Below are positions 57,444 through 64,000 of a stretch of DNA of 64,000 bases, in pieces (position 1 is the first letter of the stretch; each line of letters begins with the position of its first letter). Made by a program: the position numbers and the translations under genes. Below the pieces are notes generated by a model that was given only the letters and a program-made list of their open reading frames with translations, was not told where the DNA came from and ran no database searches. This DNA comes from Rhabdochlamydiaceae bacterium (GTDB lineage: Bacteria > Chlamydiota > Chlamydiia > Chlamydiales > Rhabdochlamydiaceae). Location: positions 62,001-126,000 of the forward strand of contig JAIETG010000013.1 in NCBI GenBank assembly GCA_019745395.1, written 5' to 3'.

Positions 57444-59246
57444 CTAGTGTAGAGTGTGAAGTAAAATTCCAGCAAGAACAGGGCGATTTTGAGGATTGCC
57501 CAATTCAAGAGCTTCCAATAAGAAATCGATAGTCTCTGGCTCTTGTAAACTTGCTAATGTTTCATACGAGTGGATTAAAAGAGCAGAGCTTTCTTCTGGC
57601 GTGAGACTGTATGGGCTTTCTACAAGTCGTAGGTTCCAAGGAAGTGCAGAGCGAAATCTGATGAGCTCGTGCGATCTACTTTGTTTTACAAACTCTTGGA
57701 TGAGTTGTTTGTATGGGCCAGGTTCTCCGATCCGGAGTAAAGCAAGGTTGCAGTACGTGCGAATTAAAGGAGCTCCTGCTGCCAAAGATTGCTTTTGTAA
57801 AAGAGCGATTGCGTTAGGCGTGCGCAAAGTTTCTAATAGGGAAACGAGTCTAGGGACGAGATCATGTTGTTTGGTCATGAAAACATAGCCTGCTAGCGTT
57901 AGAAAATCTGGTTCTGGCAATTCTATGCTTTCCATTAAAATCAGCTCTTTGAGCGCTAGAGTAAGCGCTCTGATGTCGTAAAAAGAGTTCTCTGCGCGGT
58001 GGGAAGAGGAGGGTAGCACCTTCCAGGATCTCATAGAGCTTCCAGTAGATTGTTGGACTTGAAAGCCAAGATCTCGGCTATCTCGTATTAAAAATTCTAA
58101 AAGTACTGGGACGCTTCTTGCATCTTTTCTCTGTAAGAGAGCCAGTGCCGCATTAAATCGCACTTGCATGGAATCATGAGGCAAAAGGGCTGCAAGAGTT
58201 TCTTCTTGGCCAGGGATTTCTGCTAAAAGAGAAATGGCAAATATGTTTTCTTTTTTTGCTTCTTTTGCGATGTAGTGGGCTGCTTTTTCGTCTCCTAATA
58301 AAAATAATGAATGTAGAGCAGCTAGCTGTACTAATGGTGACGAATGAGAGGTTAGTTTTTTGAGTTTTTTGATCGACTTCATATCTTTCAGATATCCTAA
58401 AGCCGCTGCACAAGCTTCTTGCTCTGCGCTGTTAAGGTGGGTGCTAGCTGCGCGAATCGGAGGAAGGAGGTCGTCTCTTCCATGTCTTGCAGCGCTTAAG
58501 ATCGCTTCAATGCGCGTTGGATGAAAAGAATCGTCCATTAAATGTCGTAAGACATGTATTGCTTCTGAAGTGCCTATGATTGCAAAGAATTCTGGAAAAA
58601 AAGATCTCATAGGTACGGGAAGTCTATACATTAGCGATTCAATTTGTCCCGTAGCACTCTTAGCTTTTCTTTGTGCTAAAAGAAATGCAGCCTCTAGACG
58701 AGTAAGAAGAAATTCGGAGCTCATTGCTTTATTGAGTAGAAAATCTGAAGTGTCTTCTTGCATTCTTGCTAGATATTGCAATGAGGCAAGTTGAGCTTGC
58801 AAATCAGAGCTTGTTAAGGCTTGTTCTAAAAGATTGGAAGGAGCATTCAATCCTCCGATCGAATACCCAAAAATAGCTAGAATTTGCTTTTCAGGAGCTG
58901 TGCTTCGCAGATTTTGTTCCAAGATGATGGATGCCATCTGCTCTAAGACTTCAAAGTCGTGCCTTCCTAATTTTTGGCAGTATTTACGATATAAAGCCAA
59001 AGATTCTTTGCAATCTTGCGCTTGAGCAAGATACAGAATCTGCTGTTTGTTTGGAGTTGCTTCTTCAGAAAGAATTAGCTTTTTACTTGGGGCTATTTCT
59101 TTAGTGAAATCTTGCTCTTGTCTGGGCATTTCTTCTTTAACAAAACTTTGCTCCTTGCCAGGAGATGACTCTTCGGCACTAGGAATTGCTTCTTCAGCAA
59201 AGCAGGGAATGGTGAGTAAAGAAACAAGAAATAAGATTTTTTTCAT
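57444..59246 (-). CDS. Secreted HEAT-repeat protein
   Basis: A 600-residue protein. The ATG at 59246 overlaps the maf stop (ATGA) and gives the signal peptide MKKILFLVSLLTIPCFA. An imperfect E/K/Q/P-rich repeat follows (SPGKEQSFVKEE, RQEQDFTKEI, SKKLILSEEA), then HEAT-like helical pairs over most of the chain (LQAQLASLQYLARMQ, RLEAAFLLAQR, HPTRIEAILSAARHG, VQLAALHSLFLLGDEKA, MQVRFNAALALLQRKD). HEAT solenoids bind other proteins. Position beside lptD suggests an envelope role (inference). Confidence 0.75.
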   Translation of the reverse strand: MKKILFLVSLLTIPCFAEEAIPSAEESSPGKEQSFVKEEMPRQEQDFTKEIAPSKKLILSEEATPNKQQILYLAQAQDCKESLALYRKYCQKLGRHDFEVLEQMASIILEQNLRSTAPEKQILAIFGYSIGGLNAPSNLLEQALTSSDLQAQLASLQYLARMQEDTSDFLLNKAMSSEFLLTRLEAAFLLAQRKAKSATGQIESLMYRLPVPMRSFFPEFFAIIGTSEAIHVLRHLMDDSFHPTRIEAILSAARHGRDDLLPPIRAASTHLNSAEQEACAAALGYLKDMKSIKKLKKLTSHSSPLVQLAALHSLFLLGDEKAAHYIAKEAKKENIFAISLLAEIPGQEETLAALLPHDSMQVRFNAALALLQRKDARSVPVLLEFLIRDSRDLGFQVQQSTGSSMRSWKVLPSSSHRAENSFYDIRALTLALKELILMESIELPEPDFLTLAGYVFMTKQHDLVPRLVSLLETLRTPNAIALLQKQSLAAGAPLIRTYCNLALLRIGEPGPYKQLIQEFVKQSRSHELIRFRSALPWNLRLVESPYSLTPEESSALLIHSYETLASLQEPETIDFLLEALELGNPQNRPVLAGILLHTLH

Positions 59247-59830
59247 AAAATTTTCATGTGCTGCCAAAGGTCGATGCCAATCCCTAAAAGGAGCTCTCGT
59301 AAACTGCCTAAAGGAAGCCCCATAACATTATAATAGCATCCTTCGATTTTTTTGACGATTAAACCTCCGCTTTGCTGTATTGCATAGCTTCCAGCTTTAT
59401 CTAAAAAGTTTACATGCTGGAGGTATTGATCGATTTGCTGCAAGGTAAGAGGATGAAATAAAATTTTCGTTTCTTCGCATCGGCTTTCTACTTTTCCTTG
59501 ATAGGAGAGCGATAGGGACGTGAACACGGAGTGCCATCGATCCGATAGTTTTTGGAGGAAACATATGGCCTCTTCTCGACTTTTAGGCTTATTGTAGATC
59601 TCTCCCTCACAAAAAACTGTTGTATCTGCCGTTAGGATGGGGCTGTTTGGATAAGCACTTAATAAGCTTTCTCCTTTTTTTCTCGACAGCTCCTGAACGT
59701 AGAGAGCGGGATCTCCAGTAAAAGGAACGCTTTCTTCGTCAAATGCAGAAGAGACCTTGATAAAAGGTAGCGTGAAAAAACGGAGGATTTCTTCTCTTCG
59801 TGGGGATCCGGATCCTAAAACTATTTGCAT
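59243..59830 (-). CDS. maf: Maf-like nucleotide pyrophosphatase
   Basis: A 195-residue protein. GSGSPRREEIL at residues 6-16 is the Maf signature, followed by TADTTVF near residue 69 and NVMGLPLGSL near the end. Maf proteins hydrolyse nucleoside triphosphates, often modified or non-canonical ones. First gene of the unit with the HEAT protein and lptD. Confidence 0.94.
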   Translation of the reverse strand: MQIVLGSGSPRREEILRFFTLPFIKVSSAFDEESVPFTGDPALYVQELSRKKGESLLSAYPNSPILTADTTVFCEGEIYNKPKSREEAICFLQKLSDRWHSVFTSLSLSYQGKVESRCEETKILFHPLTLQQIDQYLQHVNFLDKAGSYAIQQSGGLIVKKIEGCYYNVMGLPLGSLRELLLGIGIDLWQHMKIL

Positions 59831-59964
59831 AGAAAACCTTTGAGCTTTTCAAAAGTATGTAGGAGATTTGCTTTTTTCGGCAAGAGCGTTTCCTTTTTGT
59901 AAAGATACTATTTTACTTTTGTTAAAGTAAATCTATATATAAAATTTCGCGCCGATATGTGTTT

Positions 59965-59995
59965 TTTTTGTATAAAAGTAAAGAATTTGTAAATT
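59965..59995 (+). promoter_or_regulatory. Element shared by the two Cys/His-repeat genes, first copy
   Basis: The stretch around TTTTTTGTATAAAAG and AGTAAAGAATTTGTAAATTT is about 25-55 bases upstream of the GTG at 60022 and recurs with few changes upstream of the next gene. Its TATAAA could be a -10 box. Shared upstream sequence suggests common control, or simply a shared origin by duplication. Confidence 0.5.
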
Positions 59996-60021
59996 TCATG
60001 ATTTTTTAATGTGGAGTATTT

Positions 60022-60426
60022 GTGAGCAGTGTAAATAATAATGGCGGTGGTGGCGGTTGGTTGGGCTATTTTGGTTTTGGTGGAGGGGAGCATACCTGTG
60101 ATCCTACTTGCAATCATCAAGAAGAGGTGGAGAGGGTTGAAGATCATACCTGTGATACTACTTGTAATCATGATCGGCAAGAAGACGTGGAAACGCTTGA
60201 GGAACATACTTGCGACGTAACTTGTAGTCATGATCAGGGAGAGGATGTAGGGAGTCTTGAAGAACATAATTGCCATGATAATTGCCCTCACCAGCAGACT
60301 TTCTGGAGTTATTGGACGCGTTCAGGAGGAGGTGAGTATTGCGTGGAGATTGCTGTCAATGAGCATGAGGGATGTAGGGATGAGTTTTTAGTAGAGGTGC
60401 AGGAAGAAGTTCCTGATGAGGAATAG
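60022..60426 (+). CDS. Unknown Cys/His tandem-repeat protein, first of pair
   Basis: A 134-residue protein not recognised. GTG start with GGAG upstream. After a G-rich leader (NNNGGGGGW) come four repeats of about 20 residues, each with H-x-C-x3-C-x-H: residues 24-32 (HTCDPTCNH), 42-50, 62-70 and 82-90, joined by acidic linkers (QEDVETLEE). Each unit offers four ligands, so metal binding (zinc, iron or copper) is a reasonable guess. An aromatic block FWSYWTR follows, then an acidic tail. No signal peptide. Adjacent paralog. Confidence 0.72.
   Translation: MSSVNNNGGGGGWLGYFGFGGGEHTCDPTCNHQEEVERVEDHTCDTTCNHDRQEDVETLEEHTCDVTCSHDQGEDVGSLEEHNCHDNCPHQQTFWSYWTRSGGGEYCVEIAVNEHEGCRDEFLVEVQEEVPDEE
60088..60291 (+). 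repeat. Four tandem repeats coding HxCx3CxH units
   Basis: Four near-copies of about 54-60 bases in the coding sequence, each giving an ACxxxTGT-type H-x-C-x3-C-x-H unit. The central ones are closest to each other; the fourth has diverged (HNCHDNCPH). Confidence 0.8.
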
Positions 60427-60526
60427 GGTAGGGGGGGATTTGTTTTTTTTGTGAAATTTTAGTTAAGGAAATATTTTAGTTTTGTTAAAACAAGAGCATC
60501 GATAAACTACTCGAATTGTGTATTTA

Positions 60527-60558
60527 TTTTTTGCATGAAAAGTAAAGAATCGTTAAAT
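60527..60558 (+). promoter_or_regulatory. Element shared by the two Cys/His-repeat genes, second copy
   Basis: TTTTTTGCATGAAAAGTAAAGAATCGTTAAAT matches the stretch upstream of the first gene at most positions and keeps the AAAAGTAAAGAAT core, 26 bases before the ATG at 60584. Confidence 0.5.
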
Positions 60559-60583
60559 TGTATGTAGGAACTTTGGAGGAATT

Positions 60584-61045
60584 ATGAGCGCTGTAAATGG
60601 TAGTGGTGGTGGTGGTGGTTCAATTATGGACTATTTTTGGGGCTCTTCAAATGAGGTAGAAGAGGTTGTTGACAGTACTATAGAACATGATCCTAACTGT
60701 GTAGATCCTTCATGTGCACATCCTAATAATGGAGCTCTATTGCAAGAGGGTGATGATGGAGTCGAAAGACAACAACATGATTGTGCAGACAATTGCCTTG
60801 TGCATTCTATTGCGCGAGAACAAGCTGAATACGCTTCTTTTTGGCAGCGGATGACTGGGGGATATTGTGGAGAGGTCACCATGCGAGATGATACGACCCA
60901 GCAACAAACAATAGAGGATACAGATAATGTAGCTCAGAACTTTACGAGTGAAGCGCAAGAAATGGGATACGAATCTCCTGTAAGAGGTCTTGAGAGAGCG
61001 TCCAGTAGTCCCTGGATTCCCACAGTGGGCGGTGATGAAGGTTGA
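60584..61045 (+). CDS. Unknown Cys/His-repeat protein, second of pair
   Basis: A 153-residue paralog of the preceding protein: both begin MS-S/A-VN and a glycine run, share acidic linkers, the Cys/His units and an FW...TGG/SGG...Y-C segment. This copy has only two units, HDPNCVDPSCAH (residues 35-46) and HDCADNCLVH (65-74), with slightly different spacings. The C-terminal half is acidic and unlike the first. A good Shine-Dalgarno (GGAGG) precedes the ATG. Function unknown. Confidence 0.7.
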   Translation: MSAVNGSGGGGGSIMDYFWGSSNEVEEVVDSTIEHDPNCVDPSCAHPNNGALLQEGDDGVERQQHDCADNCLVHSIAREQAEYASFWQRMTGGYCGEVTMRDDTTQQQTIEDTDNVAQNFTSEAQEMGYESPVRGLERASSSPWIPTVGGDEG

Positions 61046-61073
61046 TAGCTGTTAAGATTGGGGAAGCGTAAAA

Positions 61074-61409
61074 ATGACTGGTTTTTTTGCTTTAGAACCA
61101 TATACTGCACGATCAATGTCTTTCCTTTCTTCTATAGAGGGGAAAGACATGGTAAAGTCTAAGGGGTGTGCGGAAGATCGAGGTTCTTTAGTGAGTATGT
61201 CAAGGAAACCTTCTTTAATAGAAGTCGAAACTTTCCCAGTTCGTGTTATTCTTCCCAGAAGCATCATGGAAAAGCTTTTGCATCTGACGAAAGCTTTTCT
61301 TGTTTTTCCTGCCGTGTTGAGCTTGGGTCTTCTCAACGGCCTAAAAGAGGGGTTTACTTCTTTTTTCTCTTTCTTGCGATCTAAAAAAATAGAGCGTTCG
61401 TCTATTTAA
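61074..61409 (+). CDS. Unknown small protein with one hydrophobic segment
   Basis: A 111-residue protein not recognised. The ATG has GGGGAAG upstream; an internal ATG at 61149 with AGAGGGG upstream is an equally good start (86 residues). A hydrophobic helix (AFLVFPAVLSLGLLNGL, about residues 74-90) follows a polar part, and the tail is basic (FLRSKKIERSSI). It follows the Cys/His pair on the same strand and overlaps the convergent gene by four bases. Confidence 0.5.
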   Translation: MTGFFALEPYTARSMSFLSSIEGKDMVKSKGCAEDRGSLVSMSRKPSLIEVETFPVRVILPRSIMEKLLHLTKAFLVFPAVLSLGLLNGLKEGFTSFFSFLRSKKIERSSI

Positions 61410-62332
61410 ATTTCTGAGTTTATCGATTCGTGAGATTTTACCATTTCGTTTTCCAGTTGAATAAAATACTCATGCAGTTTTATGGCGTTATTGCGTAGTA
61501 GCCATTTTTTTAAATGTGAAGTGGATTTGTGAATTTGAGAGAGAGGAACTTTAGCATAGGATAGACTTAAGTCTTGTGGCGTAAGAAGTCTTCCTACGTC
61601 AATCTGTACAATTTCTAGATCTAGGCATCCAATATTTGCTTCTACGGTCGTGGGGTTTACGATATTTTTATCGATCAAATGTAAGTAGAAGGAAAGGAAG
61701 TTTTTGAGAAGGGTTTTAGCTTTTTCTTCCTCATTTTTTTTCACAAGCTCCAAGAGTTTGGGATAAAAAAGGTCAGCTCTTTTTTGGATCAAAAAACTGG
61801 TAGAGTCTAAGTCAATCGTATGAAGGATTCCGATCTTGTCATAGATCCTAAGTTTTTTTTGTAAAAATTTCGTAGCTGCTAAATGCAAGTACTCAACTTT
61901 AGTTTCTTCGGGAAGTATAGTGATCGCATTAACGTAGCTACGCCATTCTCTGTTTTGTATTTCCTTGTAATGAGGAGAAGAAAAGTCCACCCATAAAGAC
62001 TTAATAAATGGAAGTTTAGAAAGGCTAAACTGCAAAGGTTTTCCGAAAAAGGAAGCTTGAAAGCGGATAGGAGCTGGTTTAAACAGCTTGAATACATGTT
62101 CTCCATTTTTAGATAGAAAAACGTAGGCCTGTTTCCCCTTGCCAAGGTACACGTATTCTTGTGCAATAAGTTCTTCTAAATTCTCAGGTATTGGGGTAGT
62201 TGCCCAAGGGGAATCTGGCGTCGCTGGAGGTGTGAGCATGTGAGGGGAAAAATCATCTGTTAGCTTTTTACAAAGGGAATTGATCAATAAAAAAGAGAAA
62301 ATAGATAGAAAAATAATGCAAGTTTTTTTCAT
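61406..62332 (-). CDS. Exported protein with divergent protein-kinase-like fold
   Basis: A 308-residue protein. The first 21 residues are a signal or anchor (MKKTCIIFLSIFSFLLINSLC). Residues 64-72 (GKGKQAYVF) look like a kinase glycine loop, followed by VFKLFK (K82 as candidate ATP lysine). Further on, HLIDKNIVNPTTVEANIG could be a catalytic-loop remnant and QIDVGRLL a DFG-like metal motif. The HRD motif itself is missing. If it is a kinase fold it is far diverged and would act outside the cytoplasm. Only motifs are seen; activity unproven. Confidence 0.6.
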   Translation of the reverse strand: MKKTCIIFLSIFSFLLINSLCKKLTDDFSPHMLTPPATPDSPWATTPIPENLEELIAQEYVYLGKGKQAYVFLSKNGEHVFKLFKPAPIRFQASFFGKPLQFSLSKLPFIKSLWVDFSSPHYKEIQNREWRSYVNAITILPEETKVEYLHLAATKFLQKKLRIYDKIGILHTIDLDSTSFLIQKRADLFYPKLLELVKKNEEEKAKTLLKNFLSFYLHLIDKNIVNPTTVEANIGCLDLEIVQIDVGRLLTPQDLSLSYAKVPLSQIHKSTSHLKKWLLRNNAIKLHEYFIQLENEMVKSHESINSEI

Positions 62333-62473
62333 TACAAATAGCCCGCTTTTAGCAAAGTTAATAAATATAAACGGGAAGATCTTTAAGCCACAAGCCTATT
62401 TTTCTTGAGGAAATTAGATTTTTTTCTTACAGTCCGAGTAAGTGAGCAGACAAAAACGGATGAGGAGCATCTC

Positions 62474-62818
62474 ATGCAAATGTTTTCCAAGAAAGGAGGG
62501 TGCAATCCTCATGATTTAAGCTTGCATAAACAGGTGAAAGATATTGCAGATCTTTTAAGGCCGGAACTTTGCCGTTTATATGCCGATACTCAAATCTCTG
62601 ATGGAAATATTCAGCTCTATCTGACTCTTATTAGAGAAATCCAATGTGTAAAAAGGGAAGTGAGAACTCATGATGCGCTTTTTGCTTTTCAAAATATTCT
62701 AAACCATATGCAAAAAGCCATAGAGCTTTCGCAGAAGAAGGAACTTAATCAAGAAATCCTTTGGCATTTGCAAGAGGTTATGGCTCTTTTGTTTAAAGTG
62801 CAAAACTTGCCAAGTTAA
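62474..62818 (+). CDS. Unknown small helical protein
   Basis: A 114-residue protein not recognised. The ATG at 62474 has GAGGAG upstream; an in-frame TTG at 62405 would add 23 residues without a Shine-Dalgarno. It is helical (IQLYLTLIREIQCVKREVR, LFAFQNILNHMQKAIEL), cytosolic, with no motif I know. It precedes the partial gene on the same strand by 95 bases. Confidence 0.6.
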   Translation: MQMFSKKGGCNPHDLSLHKQVKDIADLLRPELCRLYADTQISDGNIQLYLTLIREIQCVKREVRTHDALFAFQNILNHMQKAIELSQKKELNQEILWHLQEVMALLFKVQNLPS

Positions 62819-62912
62819 TTTTGTCACTCTGTGACATCTTATGAAATATTTGACTATTAAAATATTCGGTTCCATTTTATCATATTTGTAATTTTTTTTA
62901 AGTGAATTACAA

Positions 62913-64000
62913 TTGTCAATAAAATCATTTGCAGGGTCGGATCATTATCGACCAGTTCTTCATAATATATACTCTTTAGGGCGTACCAATACGCTCTACC
63001 ATCTTCTATTTTCTCCAAATGCAGAATCGCTGGAGCGTCTTTTGAAGGGGATTTTCGCGAAAACTGTTTCGCAGTCTTTTTCCTCGCCAGAAGTTGCTAA
63101 AGAGTTTGTACAGCGAGAACTTTCGAATATTCATCCTGTTGTTTTAGAGAAATATCAAAAGGATATTGTCTTGCAAGATTCTGTAGAGAAAATACAACTT
63201 TTTGCTCGCAAATCGTTCCAATCTCTTTCTAATTCAGAGTTGAAAGGATTAGTTGTTAAAATGAAGGCGGATTTAGGCAAGCGAGTTCTTGACAAAGATA
63301 CGGTTATTTCATCTATTGGAGATATGTGGCGTTTGGTAATTCGAGGAAAGCAGCCTGTGGGCGTTTCTTTAAAAGAATATGCTGTAAATTCTCTTTTTAC
63401 CGTATTTCCTTTTCTTGCGTACAATAGCTCTTTGGATGCGTTGAAAATTCAAGAATATTTAGCAACTTGTAAACGAGAAATTGATCAGCTTGCTAATGAT
63501 GAAGAGATCAAACAGTATGCCACAGGAAAGCATGATGCAAGAGATCGAGATTTGTCGTTTCTTCGTAAAAATCTAGAGCAGCAGTTAGAGTCAACCCTTA
63601 CATCAACCTGGCGTAGAGTTTTGCAGATGGCAAAAGAGAGGGCGGGAAGTGAGTCTACGATAGAAAGTGTGAAGAGCTATGCTATTGCAAAACTTCAGTT
63701 ATTTCCTATAGCAATACAAAATCTTTATCACGGAGATCTTTCTCTTTCTAAAGACATTTTTGATTTGCAGCAACGTATTGAAGGATATCTCAATGATTCG
63801 ATTTCTGCGCAATACACTTCAGGAATGAGGTCTACAAAAGCCACAAGTGCAGGAACTCAAGGGTATCCTAAAATCATAGATCTTCAAAGAAAAGATAAGT
63901 TGATGGGTTTCATGAAACACGTAAGTGGAAGTAAGGAAATGCAGATCCATCGCCTGTATAAGTTTTTATTAGAAGAGTGCTTTCAATTAAATGGACATCC
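62913..64000 (+). CDS. Unknown protein, 3' end outside the window
   Basis: An open frame of at least 362 codons running off the window end. It opens after a TAA at 62889; the first start codon is TTG at 62913 (MSIKSFAGSDHYRP), with no good Shine-Dalgarno, so the start is uncertain. The visible part is helical and charged (LATCKREIDQLANDEEIKQYA, LSFLRKNLEQQLES, FDLQQRIEGYLND), with a single more apolar stretch (NSLFTVFPFLAYNS). No known motif. A large cytosolic or secreted protein is possible. Confidence 0.65.
   Translation, partial: MSIKSFAGSDHYRPVLHNIYSLGRTNTLYHLLFSPNAESLERLLKGIFAKTVSQSFSSPEVAKEFVQRELSNIHPVVLEKYQKDIVLQDSVEKIQLFARKSFQSLSNSELKGLVVKMKADLGKRVLDKDTVISSIGDMWRLVIRGKQPVGVSLKEYAVNSLFTVFPFLAYNSSLDALKIQEYLATCKREIDQLANDEEIKQYATGKHDARDRDLSFLRKNLEQQLESTLTSTWRRVLQMAKERAGSESTIESVKSYAIAKLQLFPIAIQNLYHGDLSLSKDIFDLQQRIEGYLNDSISAQYTSGMRSTKATSAGTQGYPKIIDLQRKDKLMGFMKHVSGSKEMQIHRLYKFLLEECFQLNGH

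Noticed and set aside
59908-60291. Minus-strand open frame of 127 codons opposite the first Cys/His-repeat gene
   Set aside because: It mirrors the repeat array (its HVS/TITG-like repeats are reverse reading of the repeats), has no Shine-Dalgarno, and the plus strand has a good start, a paralog and sensible composition.
1-64000. CRISPR arrays, tRNA or rRNA genes, intact transposases
   Set aside because: No regularly spaced repeats, no tRNA-like cloverleaf ends or CCA-adjacent T-loops, and no transposase motifs were found in the gaps or frames.

Overview
The window reads as chromosomal DNA of a chlamydia-like bacterium (order Chlamydiales), probably outside the family Chlamydiaceae. The evidence is the set of gene neighbourhoods that, as I know them, are shared with Chlamydia: ptr-plsB-rng/cafE-plsX-rpmF; rnpA-rpmH next to rpmJ-rpsN; uvrC-mutS-small gene-dnaG; xseA-xseB-dxs next to tpiA; maf with LptD and def nearby; pcnB-lpxB. 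An MOMP-like porin, an inverse-autotransporter surface protein and a glycolipid synthase family enzyme point towards the Simkania/Rhabdochlamydia/Parachlamydia side (inference). The sequence is AT-rich (about 40% G+C by eye). I found no rRNA, tRNA, CRISPR array or intact insertion sequence.

Layout. 1-3.2 kb: two tandem GNAT acetyltransferases, a YebC-family regulator and an MGDG-synthase-like glycosyltransferase. 3.4-5.4 kb: a minus-strand two-gene module (nucleotidyltransferase plus winged-helix protein) whose predicted promoter carries a run of nine C between its -35 and -10 boxes. 5.6-12.9 kb: a minus-strand block for protease III, PlsB, RNase G, PlsX, L32 and DUF177. 13.1-19.0 kb: three unrecognised plus-strand genes set in long AT-rich spacers; one has an inclusion-membrane-like bilobed hydrophobic N-terminus. 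19.0-24.4 kb: lpxB, a hydrolase, pcnB and an inverse autotransporter. 24.4-28.9 kb: DTW-domain protein, UvrD helicase, rnpA overlapping rpmH out of frame, divergent rpmJ-rpsN, a GYF_2 membrane protein and an Asp23-like protein. 29-32.6 kb: outer-membrane and membrane proteins. 32.6-39.6 kb: uvrC, a small secreted protein, mutS, a small gene and dnaG. 39.6-45.3 kb: an accessory region with a gene split at a C8 run, a decayed dnaG fragment and a 1203-residue OTU-domain protein. 45.7-48.8 kb: an MFS transporter and small unknown proteins. 48.8-59.8 kb: nadK, dxs, xseB, xseA, tpiA, secG, def, lptD, a HEAT-repeat protein and maf. 60-64 kb: a pair of small Cys/His-repeat proteins, a kinase-like secreted protein and unknown genes, the last running off the window.

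How the genes work together. Housekeeping genes cover phospholipid synthesis (plsX, plsB), lipid A synthesis and LPS export (lpxB, lptD), isoprenoids (dxs), DNA repair and replication (uvrC, mutS, uvrD, xseAB, dnaG), RNA processing (rng, rnpA, pcnB) and translation (L32, L34, L36, S14, def). Interspersed are candidate host-interaction genes: the OTU protein, the Inc-like protein, the autotransporter, the porins, the kinase-like protein and the Cys/His-repeat pair. The strongest candidates for something undescribed are the homopolymer-controlled nucleotidyltransferase/winged-helix module, the homopolymer-split gene at 39.6-41.1 kb, and the Cys/His-repeat pair with its duplicated upstream element.
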